The notes beneath the pieces are model-generated. The model saw nothing but the letters and a program-made list of their open reading frames with translations, did no database searches and was not told the origin of the DNA. The position numbers were made by a program, and so were the translations under genes. From positions 13,081,845-13,145,844 of the forward strand of contig JAVMKO010000022.1 of the NCBI GenBank assembly GCA_032164245.1: a stretch of 64,000 nt of DNA, given 5' to 3'. This document shows, piece by piece, positions 23,087 to 35,440 of the stretch (positions are counted from its first letter, which is position 1; every line of letters starts with the position of its first letter). This DNA is from Sternotherus odoratus (lineage: Eukaryota; Chordata; Testudines; Kinosternidae).

Positions 23087-24929
23087 TGTCCTTCCTACCA
23101 TCCTCACTCCTCTCTGGGGGGCCTAAGGTTGCCACTCGAGACGTGTTGGGTGAGGACAGAGGATTTACCACAAGCTCATTGAGCGACCAGCAATCACGGG
23201 ACTAGAGGCTTCCCCACCATTATCTCTAGTGCCGGCGCCAACTGGCAAATGGAGAACTGCAGGGATATTCTTTGTGATTTGTATCCTGTAGTCTGCCTCT
23301 GTGCACAGCCCCCTCCCCGCAAACTTCACATTCTAAACAAGCAGGCAGCCCCGCAATACTGGGAGAGATGAAGATCCCTGACAGCAGAGAGCCTGGGGCT
23401 TATTGCAATATATACTACACATCTACACACACACACACACCTTCTCTCTCTCTCTCTCTCTCTCTCTGTGGAGCTTTAGGCCCCATGGAAGATGTGTGTT
23501 TGCAGGAAGGATTGCAAAGAGGAGAGTGTGGTGCTAGGAGCATTGTGATGCAGGGAGGGATCTGGGGGAGGGAGGATACATTGGGAGTGGTGGAGCATGA
23601 GGTCTGAGCAGAGGGATCTAGGGCTGGGGAGGAGGAGGAGGAAGGGATGAGCCCAGAGACGCATGCTTTCATCCTCTACGCTTAATGAGAATGTTAAGGA
23701 TAAATCGTTACTGTTGACAGAAGGCCGTGCATTCATGCTGGAATGCCGTAGACTTCTCCGTTCCACCCCAGGCTGCACTGTAGGTCTGGGAGCAGTGAAT
23801 GGCTTCCAGGGCAGGGGGAGGAGATTTTGCCAGGCCCATCCACATTTTGTTTTTGTCAAGTGAAGCGGGTGAATTGGGAATACTGCATGCCTTAGATATG
23901 AAGTATCAGGAGAACTTTGGCTCCTCATTACCACTACCACATGCCATTGGCAGCCAGAGACATCCTGTGCGGTCAGAAAAGACCGAAGGGTACATTTTGA
24001 GCACAAAGATTTTTCCCATTTGCTTGTTGCTCTGAAGAGTCACTCTCAGTCTATGGCCTAAGAGGTAGATATCTCATCAGCACCTCAGATGGGCGTTCTG
24101 CCTGGCTGTTTGGAAACACTTGCCTAATTATGAATCATGCCTGCAAAGTCAAATGGCAAATCAGGAGCCCATGGTTAACTGCTCTTCTGTCTCCCTCATG
24201 TAGGTTGGCTGCACGGCGTGGGATAGGTTAGCAACGACAACACAGAACTATCCACCCCCAATCTCCTCTCCGCCCCCCTGGGGTTTGCCATCCGGTAGTG
24301 TAAATTCTCACTGTGCATTTGCTGGTCTTTGCTGATCTCTGAAGCCCTCCAAGCACTAAAACAGACGAATGTATTTATCTGAAGTGACTAATGGGCGAAT
24401 GCATTCCTGGCTGTACTATCATCTGATTCTCGTAATGTCAGTCATGATTAGTTCTAACATCTCATCGTGTTCTGGGGCTGATTTATAAGGCAGCACAGTG
24501 GAGGCAAACATGGCATTTGTTCTCCAGCAAGTGGGCTTTTAAAAACTGTTATTTCCAATCGATGTTATTACTTTCTAGCAACAAGCAGTCATCAGAGCTG
24601 CTTTGCTAGAGCTGGAAACTTGTGTGCTTCAACCCGGAGAATGTACTCCAGCAATGTACATGCTTTGGGAAGACAAGGAGACAGCATGGAGCAGGATGAA
24701 CTGGATGTGAGAGGAGATATAAATTAACCATTAAGAGCTGATGGAGTGGAGAAGAACAGCTGGGCTTAGAAACAGCCATCCAGCCAATGTGAATGCTTCA
24801 AGATCATTTGAAATAAGAGCCGTCTGCTCCACGTGCCTCAGTGGGTCTTTTTCACACAACGGAGCGGAGGAGTTGAACTACAGGCTCAGATTGCACTAGT
24901 GTTCTCTGGCATTTCCAACAGCACTAGTG
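23087..24929. other. Unique DNA with a CA/TC microsatellite; no gene seen
   Basis: Frames of up to 176 codons on the minus strand cover a purine-rich stretch near 23.5-23.7 kb and look compositional. The part at 24340-24650 resembles conserved non-coding DNA (see findings). Confidence 0.5.
23424..23467. repeat. (CA)n followed by (TC)n microsatellite
   Basis: About nine CA units run directly into about thirteen TC units. Confidence 0.95.
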
Positions 24930-25405
24930 GGAAGTTTTCTGTCAACCTCCTTTTTAAAAAAAAAAACACAAAAATTGGGTTTTCGACAAACAAAATTTTT
25001 TCAAGAAAAGTGTCCACTTTCCATAGCCACCTTCAACTTTTTGATTTTTTGTCAACAAACAAAACACATGACAACCAACATTTTTATTTGGAAATACCAC
25101 CACAAGGCCTTTGTGGAAGTGGTAATTCAGCTGCCTCATGCCTCCTTCTCAATATGCCAGACAACATCTCCCATGATGCACCAGTGGCTCAGACCAGGAT
25201 GCATCATGGGCGATGTAGTCCATCCAGAGTCTGGCATGCAGAGTGGAATGGACAGAGGATCTAAATTACAACTCTGAGGAAGTGCTATGGCAAGAACGAA
25301 AACAATCAATTTGGGAGCACTTCACCTGAATTTTTTCAATTTGGGATTTTTCACAGAGAAGTCAAAATTTTCCATTGAATATACCCTATTTTTCAGCCAG
25401 CTCTA
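24930..25405. mobile_element. Fold-back MITE fragment with inverted internal motif
   Basis: The outer parts have the AAAATTTT/TTTTGTC-rich style of the 19.9-kb element, and the right end CAGCCAGCTCTA matches its terminus. The centre carries ATCTCCCATGATGCA (25166-25180) and its near-exact reverse complement TGCATCATGGGCGAT (25200-25214). The left end is not clear, so no target duplication could be assigned. The overlapping 143- and 116-codon frames are repeat-derived. Confidence 0.55.
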
Positions 25406-25746
25406 TTTCCTAGGTCTATGATCCTGCTGCACTGAAGTCAAAAGGAGTTTTGCCACGGTATAAAACATGGGCAGGATGAGAGTCCATGTGACTCTCAGTG
25501 ACTTGACAGCTGGAGAGATGAAGGGAAAGAAAAGTGCAGGAGAAGAAAGTGGGTGAGGATAATATGGCATTGGCTGGAGGCTGAGTCAAAGGAAGCTAAC
25601 TTGCTACAGCAGGAAGCAAAATATAGCAACCCTCGTGCATAGGACACTGCTAGCATTGCTTACCACTTATAGCCTGTTTGCTGCACTTTGGTGATGCATA
25701 GGCATTGTACTGGCTTTCTGCATTTCACCCAGAGAGAACAGGATAG

Positions 25747-25791
25747 ATAGAATCGTAGAATATCAGGGTTGGAAGGGACCTCAGGAGATAC
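25747..25791 (-). mobile_element. CR1 LINE extreme 3' end (about 45 bp)
   Basis: 'ATAGAATCGTAGAATATCAG' followed by 'GGTTGGAAGGGACCTCAGGA' is the reverse complement of the classic CR1 3' terminus with its ATTCTATGAT-type end. The copy is very short, showing extreme 5' truncation or later deletion. Confidence 0.85.
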
Positions 25792-26211
25792 ATGTAACAG
25801 AATTAAAGCATGTGTCATGCCTGCTTTGTCTGTTATTGTCTCCCTCACAAACGGTGACAGCACACCTCCAGTCATCTTCCACAACACTGATAAAAGAGTT
25901 TATTCAGCGTATGACATGCCTGGTCAGAAAAAGAATGGGAGGATTTCTCCATTGGAAGAAGCTCAGGGTTTATAAGACTTCACGGACGATATACTTCCTA
26001 AGTAGCAAGGTCTGGTTGCATGGTGAAAAAAGATACTTCTTCCCCCATTTTATCGCCCCTTTACATGGCCAGAGTGGAGCAAAGTGACCTTAGGGTAAAG
26101 GCAAATCAGCCCCTGGATATCTTTCTAAATGATCCACAGTGTGAGGAAATCCTGCCTCCATTCTAGGGAATGGTAGTTTTGCCACTGACCTCATTAAGGA
26201 CAAGATTTCCC

Positions 26212-26290
26212 TCAGATTTTAAGCTCAGGTAGGGACCATTATGATCTTCTCCTCTGATATCCTGCCTGACAATGGCAATAGAATTTCACC
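26212..26290 (-). mobile_element. CR1 LINE 3' end fragment, diverged
   Basis: 'AGATTTTAAGCTCAGGTAGG', 'GACCATTATGATCTTCTCC' and 'AGAATTTCACCCAGGG' parallel the copy at 14341-14440 with more substitutions. Confidence 0.55.
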
Positions 26291-27609
26291 CAGGGATTCT
26301 GGCACTGCAAGACTTCAAGGGGAAAGGACAGTGTACCTTTTTGAGAGACAGCTCATCTTGATTTAAAGACTTAAAATAAGAAAGAATTCACAGGGAGCTG
26401 TTCCACTGGAAAGAATGTACAAGATTTTAACAATGTGAATTTCTCTAGCTTCTGCTTCCAGGCATTGGAGCTTATTCTGCCTTTGTCTGCTCGATTAAAG
26501 ATCCGTCGACTCTTAGAAATCTTCCCCTCATGAGGTGACACAAATCAATTAAAACTAGACAGATGCACTCAGGGCAGGGAGGTCAGAACTAAAAGATACG
26601 ATCATCTTTAGTTCCCCATCCTGCCTGGAACTCGGGCAGCCAGGTATCATTTCTGGACTCAACCACTCATTTACCCAGTGGGAACGTTAAACAGATTTGC
26701 TGAGAAACGTGTGTACTTGTGAGTAAACATTCAGAAAATAAATAAGCAAGAAACTGCAGGAACCAGGCCCAGTTGCTGTAGATTAGAAAATTAAAACCTG
26801 AACAAGATCTCTGAACAAGCTGTTTTTCCAATCACAAGGACAGAGAGAAACAATTATTTGCCTTGAAAAACAATGAAAGAAAAACTGAAAATAAAAAAAA
26901 ATGAAAAGATTTTTGGGCCATTGTCAAACTTTGCCCTGATTTTACTGTCAGACAGTCTATTTGTGATTAAACACAATGAGTTATGGAAATATTAGAACAA
27001 TGGAATGATCCCGTTTATTGCTTTCAATTTATTCACAGTCACCACGCCTCTTAACTAAGTGGAATCTCTTTTTCAATTTTATTGACTTGCAAAAAGGTCT
27101 TGTCCCCCCCGTCCCGCCCCCGTCCCCCGCTGCATGTCATAAATACCAGGCCAGGACGTAGGACTTATGATTAGGTTTTAAAGACCCGTCTTACCCTAAC
27201 CCTCTTTCAAGGGAGATTTTTATGGTGTTCATTTGATTTGGCAATCTTTCAATTAGAACCTGCTTGAACAAGAGGGGCTCCAAATTCCTTGAATCAAGGC
27301 CAAACATCCAGATTCCTGGTTCCCATGCTCTTCACTTTCGCTCTGTGGGAGTTCCTTATCTGTCAGTCACGTAATAGGCTTATAAATCTCCTGGCAGTGT
27401 ATGTAATAGAATTAAAGGGCATGTCATGCTCTGTCAGGTAAAGAACTGCAAAGGCAAGGGAAAGCCCCATAATTCAGTTATCATGTCCTTCCAGCAGGCC
27501 TGGACCTTCAGCATAAAGCAGTTTTATGCCCTGCACAACAGGCCTGTTCAGAAGTAGAATCATCCATTTCCTCACAAAATAGGAATGAAGTTAGGGGGAA
27601 CATAACGTT
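26291..27609. other. Unique AT-rich DNA, no gene seen
   Basis: No frames of interest and no known repeats. The parts around 26.9-27.1 and 27.3-27.5 kb look like possible conserved non-coding DNA. Confidence 0.5.
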
Positions 27610-27735
27610 TAGTACTTGGAACAGGGTACAAAGAGTCAGGACTCCTGGGTTCTGCCGCTGACTCAGGGTCACCTGGAGAAAGTCACTTAACCCCTCTGAA
27701 CCTCCATTTTACACCTGTCAAATGGCTACAAGCCC
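27610..27735 (+). mobile_element. MIR-like SINE
   Basis: 'GACTCCTGGGTTCTGCCGC', 'GAAAGTCACTTAACCCCTC' and 'CCATTTTACACCTGTCAAATG' are a well-preserved MIR core on the plus strand. Confidence 0.75.
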
Positions 27736-27834
27736 AAACTCAGCTCTCATTCACACCAGTTTAAGAGCATGTGGACCTAACAGTAGATATTCCATGGATT
27801 AATAATGATTTTATATGCTGGGCCCATCATATAT

Positions 27835-28075
27835 CTGTGAGGTAGGGAAAGCAGCATTATCAGTATTTTTAATAAATAGGTTTTACAGATGGGAAGCTGA
27901 GGCACAGAGAGGTTAAGTCGGATTCTCAAAGGTAGCTAGGGTTGCTTTCAATGGGAGTTAGACTCCTAAATGCTTTTGACCATCTGGACCTAAGTGACTT
28001 GCCCACCTCGGAGTCTGTGGCAGAGCCAGAAACTAAACCCAGCTCTCCTGAGCCCCAGTCCATGAATCAGCAACA
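27835..28075 (-). mobile_element. MIR-like SINE split by a nested element
   Basis: The reverse-complement MIR core 'GCTGAGGCACAGAGAGGTTA' is interrupted after TAAGT and resumes with TAAGTGACTTGCCCACCTC, then 'GGCAGAGCCAGAAACTAAAC'. The insertion occupies 27919-27990. Removing it and one TAAGT copy restores an ordinary MIR. Confidence 0.8.
27919..27990. mobile_element. 72-bp MITE nested in a MIR
   Basis: Flanked by TAAGT on both sides (27914-27918 and 27991-27995). The insert starts CGGATTCTCAAAGGTAGC and ends TTTTGACCATCTGGACC. It contains 'TCAATGGGAGTTAGACTCC', the core of a common reptile palindromic element. Terminal symmetry is weak here. Confidence 0.75.
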
Positions 28076-31000
28076 AGATCACCCTTGTGGACAGAAGCAG
28101 GCCCACAGTGGTGATGTTCTGTGGTGAGAAGAACGACTTCACCCTGAGAATGCAACTGTGTCTGTTTAGGGAGCCATGAACGTAGACCACAAGTCAGGGA
28201 GGATGAAAGAGCAGCAATTTGTAAACAGATGTTTTCTCTAATCCTCTATTTTTATTTTTCTAGCCATGTCTTGGCTTGCCTGTCAGGCTGCACTGAGCCA
28301 GGCCATGGGGCCTGGGAGTTGATTTACAGACTGTCACGTCAAAGAGCTAGAACCAGAGCAAAAGCTACTCTAGAAGAAAATGAGGAACAGGTTAGAGGGA
28401 GAAGGTTAATTTGCTGACTGCTATTCCATGGAGAAATCCAAGCAGCAACAATGGAGCCAATCCTTCTTATGGTGGCATTCACTGAAGATGTTGCTGAAGT
28501 TACTGGGATGCCATAGGCGGGTTTAGTTCATGCTGTTGTATCTCACCCAGCAGGACAGCACTGGGAACCTGGCTGTAAGCTATTGGGGACATTTCAATTC
28601 AGACTTTGACAATCCTGAAAAAAGTTCTGTTCTGAATGGGGCCTTGCTGCACTTTCCTGAATCAACGTTTTACAACTTTTGTAACAAAGTTGAAATTCAA
28701 AGGCAGCTAAACTCAGCTGCCTTTGTGTCCGACACCAAGCCGCATATCCAAAGTCATAGCTCATGGTGTTCAAATCCTAGAGGCAGACAAGGCCCTACTT
28801 TCAGTGACATGAGTGTAAATCTGGCCGCATGCAGGACAGGTTACTGGGGATTTACAGGGCTGTAACAGAGAATCTAGCTTATTTACAGGCTCTAACTGTA
28901 CATTAAAAATATATTTATCTCACAGAACTTCTCACTTTAATTTCTAAAGAGAGGGGTTTATTTTTGGAAGAAGCCTTGCTACACCTAAGCTATCCCAGTC
29001 CTTGGGAATGTCTCAGGCCCCTAGGACCGGGACACAGAACCCAGCTTTTACCTCTAGCTCTTGTTCAAATCTGCCCAGGTCGGGCAGTAGGTCCGGTTTG
29101 GTCCCCTAATGTGAAATTAAGCAGTGGCCTAATTGGCCATCACCTAGAGAGGCCAACAATCCTACTCTCACTTCCATTAACCTTGACAACCGTACTCTGA
29201 CTGAACAATTAATATGCTAAAGTGGTTGCCTGAGCAGGGAAACCAGGTTTCTCTGTGAGGGGCAGGTGAAGGGGAGAGTGGAAAATCACAAGCAGTAGAA
29301 CAAAGAAACCAGGTGGTGGTGGGGAGAGACAAACTCCAGAGACCCAGGCTACGGGACACAGGAAACTTCGGGCAGGAGAGGGGAAGAGACAGGCATGTTT
29401 TCATAGAGAACTCCAGTTGAATTGTGGAACCAGTCAAGGTCAGAGAAAGCGAGCTGAGCAGAAAAGTCTCCCTGATGCTGAAGGGAGCCAACACATTGCT
29501 GGAGAAGGAACCTGGAGACAACCCCTCCCCCCCCCCGAGAACTCTGTCCAAGCCCAAAGAAACCTGCAGAGCAACAAGGAAACTGAGGCAAGGAAATGCA
29601 GACAGGCTTTGCACACTGATCTTTACTTGGATCTAGACAAAACACACACACCTGTCTGCTGGCTTTCACTATCACGGGCCCTTGAAGAGTTAAACTGCAA
29701 GTCCAGAGCACCCCCATACCTGGAGTTCTGTGGGTTTATGTTGTGGGACGTCTGAGGAGTCAGCAGTGGTTCCTGGGGCTGGACTGCAGGGTCACCTCTC
29801 TCAAAAGGGGGTACTACACAGAGATCTCTACCCCAAGAGTTTGCCTACAGCCTCCCGGCAGCCTGGACTCTGTTCAGACTCCAGACATTTAAAAAGTACA
29901 AGTGGCCCAGAGAGATTGGGGGCAAACGGCCGGGGTGCGTCCAGCTGGCAGGGTGCTCTACCAGGGCTGTGTGCGTGACAGGGGAGACATAAGCCGTGTA
30001 AACCACCTGAAATTTTAACTTTCTGCTGACCCCACACTCAATGGTCACTTAGAAAAAGAAGTCAGGGTGTGAATGAAGAGACTCCCAGATAACGATTCTA
30101 GCCAATTGCCCCTGCGTGTTAGAGAATCCCCCTGGATTACCCCAAGACTGGGGTAAGTAGGGGCCAGTTCCGTGAGGGGCTGGATCTTGATAGGAAGGGG
30201 GGCCAACACCAAGCTGTGGTTTGTAGGACTGGACCCAAACTAGATCTAGAAGATTAGCTAATGGTTCCCACAGTGCTAGAGAGCCTGCCCCAGAAGAGGG
30301 TCAGTAGCAGGGATGGTTTAAAACAACCGATTGCAAACATCTCTGCAGGGAACTGATGCATAGACCTGAAACACGGACAGCCAGGCAAAATCTTCCAGGA
30401 TTCTTTGCTATACAGCCTAGATACTGTGGGTGAATGGGTCAGCTGAAGCGGAGAAGCTCTTCTGAACAAAGCAACACTCCCTGGCAGGCGATCACCTCTT
30501 GTTTCATAACTGGCTGATGAGAAGAATATGGTTCGCACAGGAAGGGTGTATGAGCCTCTCTTGAGCCTTATAAACTGAAACAACTGTTTATAATATCCTT
30601 AAGTGCTGTTGCATGATGATAATTATCTGGCGGGGAAAATTGACTTGCTTTGTTTTTAAAATAAGATTAAGTTACAAAATAGCAAGTTCTAGAAAAATGA
30701 CCCCCCCCCCCCCTTGTGTGTGTTGACCTCTCTCCAGCCTATTGATAAGTGACCTATTGTTCCCAGAGTGCTGTGTGCAGGGACTGAAAACAGGCAAGAT
30801 ATTATTAAATCAACCCCAAGAACAAAACCCTACCCTGGGCAGCTTGCAACCTGACTACAGTGATTAGGCAGCTCATGCACTGAGACCGCTGCTTATCACA
30901 ATCACTTCAGTAAGACCCTTGGCTGCCCAGGGACCATCTGTTTGGTGCATTTACACACACACACACACACACACCCTGCCCATCTCAACTTATACTTACA

Positions 31001-34000
31001 ATCTAAGTATTTCAGGCTAGACACCATCTTATGTGTTTGTGCTTCACCTAGCACCATGGGGTTGGGTGCCTGTATGCTACCACCATACATATAATAGTGC
31101 AAGGAGAAATATGGTGAGGTTAAAGGGGAAATGGGAAAGCCTGGGACAGGCTGTTTGGTAGGGAGGTATTTGGTACACAATGACTGAGCAGCTCTAGGAA
31201 ATCCAAGGATCGCTTGTATGGAGCTGCAAAGTGAGAAGAAAGAGAGAGGCAAGCCAAGATCTGAGCTGGATGAAATACAGGGAGCAGGAGGAGAGAAAGG
31301 GATTCGTTTTGCATTGTAAATGGGAAAACAATGATATGTTTAGGAGAAGAAGTGAGGAGGTCACTGCTGGAGCAGAAGAGAGGTATCACATCAGCCCATG
31401 AGGGAAAAGCCCTATAGAATGTAATACAGGTGGAACTTAGAGTTCTAAAGAAATTACTCTTGACTTCCTTTACACGGGTGTTTGGAACCTGCCTAGAGAA
31501 AGGTCATCATTTTCCATTACATTCTAGGGGACTTTTCCTGAGGAGCAGATGAGGGAGATATCAGCCCTTTGGGCAAAACCTCATGTACAGTTCATTTCTC
31601 CCCTCTACTTTCAGACTTTTGTTTTGAAGCATTAGACATCAAGCTCCCTCCAGGAAGGTGGGAGGAAAGCACAGCCCATTTGCTCACCTGTAAAATAAGG
31701 CCACTGCCTTGTTCTTTATTTCTTCTTCACCTGACAGACTGTTCTACAAAATGTATCAATGCCACAAAATGTTGCATTTAAAGAAAAAAAATAAATGACA
31801 TTTTCAGATTTTCAAGCATCACCTAAAGTTTCACATCAAGGAATCTACACAGAGTGCGGCGGAGACCCAACTCATTTTAGCCAAGGGCCCTGCATATTTG
31901 GGCTGGGTTGGTAAAAGATGAATTGCCAAATGTCTTGTGTGTAATAGTTTAATAGTCTAGCCACAGTAAACTCACTTCTAAAAGCTGGATCTCAGTGGAG
32001 GCTTTAATGGTTCTCAACTGACAAGTTGAACTTTCTGGGAAAACTACTTAAATTAAAAACTTTAAAAAGTTAAAAGTTGTTGACCTTCTGGATAAAACCA
32101 CTTCTCTGTGTACATTTCAGATCCCCGGGGGGGAGGAAATCTTCTACTGAAAACAACCTACACACACAGAATTAGCACTTCACTGACAACTTAGTGATCA
32201 TGGCGATGCTTATGTGAAGCAAAACAAAAACAACAAAGCGGTTATAGAGCAAGGAAACAATGGCAAGATATTAACATCACATCAAAAATGTGTGAAGAGT
32301 CTGGGGTAGTTACTCCAGTCTTTGCTCCTAGGATCCTGAGCTTTGCTTAATAACTTTAGGGTTTGGAATGGGAAGCTAGTCTCTGGTGGGTTATGGATGG
32401 GGCTTTATTGGCCAATATTTTGCCTTCACCTTCCCTCCCTCCCACCCAGAGAAAAGAAAAACAGCTCTGAGGTGGGAAGGGAGACAAAACCAACTCGCTG
32501 TGAAGTCTGCAAGGGATCTTGTCATAACAGCCTGCGAACCTTGGAAATACAGAACCCGAAGATGGAGTTTGGGATGGGATGGGATTAAAATGAAATCAGT
32601 GCTGAGATGTGGTGCTAGCATCTTCGCTGCAGCCATGGAACACGTATAACGTGGGCAAAGCGCTTCAGACTTCTCCCACTGGGATGCCAGCACTAATCCT
32701 CAGCGTGACCAAGACTAACCACTCCTAGGAGTGAGTGGGCCAGCTGTAAAGATTCTCTGTCTCCCACGAACTGGACCGAGCCCCCTCCCCACCATACACA
32801 CTTTTTATACATCAGTAAAAAGCTGCTTGGTCATGACTTCCAGTTGCTATTACTGGAAACAATGACGTGGCAGTGAAAATCTCTATAACCCAATCCCCTC
32901 TCTCATGGAGCTCAGCAGGGTTCCATAGAAATTGAACAGAATACTATCAAAATCACTCTAAAAGCACAGAGAGTTTAATAGAGAACGATGCCCTTTATAT
33001 AGCCTCTGTTGAAACCAACCTCTAGAATTCTAGAATAGGGATAAAATTCTATAGTCCGTTATATAGGACTGTCAAAAAAGCCCATAGAAAGACTATTACT
33101 TTCTATAGGACTTATCCTTAAGAACTGGGACAGAAAGGTCAGTATCATGGGGTTAGTTTTCACCTGATAAACTGTGCAGCTTTTTTTTTTTTCCTGCTAA
33201 TTGTCTACCTGGCCCTATTCACCTGAAGTGCCCTAGGTATATACCTTATACTTTCCCCTTACAGTAACCTCTCAGCTCTCCAGGCTGTTCTTGATCAGAT
33301 GGCTTTGTTGTATCTGAGAGGTATTTCATCTGTTCAGTATCTTTGGAAATTGGGGGAGGATGTTATATTGTGTGCAAGTGACCATGTCCCATTTCCCCCT
33401 TTCCTACCCAAGCAAGTCCCCTGCTGGCTTTGTGGTGGAGCTGAGAAGAACAAATTGAATGTCCCTGAGGACTGACCCAAGCCTCAGATCTCCCGAGGTT
33501 CTCTAAAGACCACCCCAGAGTAAGTAATTCTGCCAGGACTCTGACTGCGAGAATTAGGAAACGAGTGGAATTTTTGGGAAGTTGGTAAACAGGCTACAGA
33601 TGATTTATGGAATGAGGTTAAAAAATGGAAAAATGTTCTATAAAGTGTCCTCACTGCAATGTTCAGCCTTGGATAACTCAGTTCATAAATCAGAAATGAG
33701 CTAGAGTGAGAGGCCGGGAAGAAAACAGGAGACTCAGGAGAAGTGAAGGAGGAAAGGAGGAGTGGGATGGTGGTTACTGGGCAGTTATTTCCCCACCCTG
33801 CATTTGGGCGCTTTCCAAGTCTGTTTCCTAGACTGGAAGCTCTTGATTCAGAGGTCTCTTCTTATCTGTGCCTTAAAACAGACTATTAGCCTTCATTCCC
33901 ATGCTGCCCTCAAATCTACCCGTCAGGTGCATTGGGTCTGAAAGCGGTTTGATGGCAAGAAAGTCAGACCAAGCTGTGCTCCCGAAAGCATGGCCTGGCT

Positions 34001-35304
34001 GCTGCTGGATGTGCTTGCAATCAAGCCATTTCCAGCTGCACCCATTAGACAGCAGATGAATTCCCCCATGGTGGAGAAAGGCTCAATGTTTCCTTATGGA
34101 AATGGGCTCATTTCACAATGGATTCCCCCTCTCCCAACCCACCAGGGCACACCAGGGCAGAGTGGGAAATGTTGGCCAGGGAAGAGAAGCAAACATCAGG
34201 GGATAAAAATGAAACCACATTGACTTTCCCAATTTATGGATTGATTCCAAGACTGCAGGACCCTCCCTCACACGAGTGAGTTGCGCTGCTTGGAGGAGGC
34301 CGCTGTGTTTACCTGGGAGAGTCCAGCACAGCCGCCCACAGGGCAGGCCAAGAGCTGGTGACAACCCTCGGAAACGTGCCCTCTGAACTTCAAACGGGCC
34401 GGGTCAGAAAGAGAGGGACGCTGAGCACAGGCAGCTTCAACCTCTTAGTATTTCCTTTCAGGTCAACCCCAGAAACCCAGCTCAGCTACTAGGAAATTAC
34501 AGCTCAGCAGTATTGGCCAGTGGAGCCCACAAACCTCATTTCTGCCTCAGGAACTCAGCGTCGAGTTAGGAAGTGCTTGTCTGGTGGATTCACGTGTGAC
34601 CTCCAGCTGACTCCTGGTCCTATGCAAGGTCCTAGCTAGGATGGCAAGTCCAGAGAGAGAGAAAGGCAAGCTTGCACCCCACATTGGTTTAATCCTGATC
34701 CACTCTAGGCTGTTGCTGGCATTTGACAAGAACAATAGATGAGACGGGACATGGCGGACAGAGCTGCACAAATGAACCACGATTTCATTCCAAGTATTTG
34801 TCCCCCAAGATCCCAGACTCTCCCTCCCCTACCCCTGGTCAAATATTCATAGACATTATGAGGCAAAATCTAGGGGTCCTTCAAAGTGCCATGACAGCTG
34901 TAACAAGAAAGGGGTTCTTCGCACTCCAGTCCTAGCAGATTCCATATTTCACCCCATAGGGAGCTGCAGCATTTCCCCAAGTGGGAAAAATAAACCCTCT
35001 TACCGACAACTTGGCTTGTCGGTTTTTAACAGCACTCGAGGATCCAGGTGGGTAAAAAAGTGGTGCTGGGTGCCAAGTAACTCTGGCAGAGAAACAGAAG
35101 GGCGCCCGTGGGATCAATGCAAAATCACCATCTTCACCACACTCATCTGCCGCCCACCCAGCTGGTCATAAACCACTTGACACCCAGGCAGGAAAAGCAG
35201 AGCTCAGCTACATCGCTGACACGGATCAGGGCCACACGGTGTCCGGCACTGCCCAGACAGATCGTAAGGGACGGCATCCGCCTCAAACAGTTTACAGTCT
35301 AAAC
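28076..35304. other. 7.2 kb without recognisable genes
   Basis: Mostly unique DNA. Contains adjacent short hairpins (28673-28725), homopolymers C10 (29527-29536), C13 (30701-30713) and T12 (33181-33192), an (AC)11 run (30953-30974) and an AT-rich palindromic patch (32930-33125). The longest frame (145 codons, minus, 29177-29614) has no recognisable domain. Confidence 0.5.
30953..30974. repeat. (AC)11 microsatellite
   Basis: Uninterrupted dinucleotide run. The 116-codon minus-strand frame that translates it (poly Cys-Val) is an artefact. Confidence 0.95.
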
Positions 35305-35440
35305 AGAAAAGTGAAACCAAGGGAGGGGAAGCACAGCCCAGAATAGGGAACGCTGCCCAGGGTCACACAGTAGGTCAGAACGGGGAATAGGTCCCAGGTC
35401 CCCCGATTCCCATCCAGTGCCCTACCTACTAGAATGGGGT
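35305..35440 (-). mobile_element. MIR-like SINE
   Basis: 'AGGGTCACACAGTAGGTCAG', 'GGGGAATAGGTCCCAGG' and 'CCATCCAGTGCCCTACC' are the reverse complement of the MIR core and head. Confidence 0.75.

Noticed and set aside
24833..25277. 143- and 116-codon overlapping frames
   Set aside because: They lie mostly in the fold-back MITE fragment and overlap each other in different registers.
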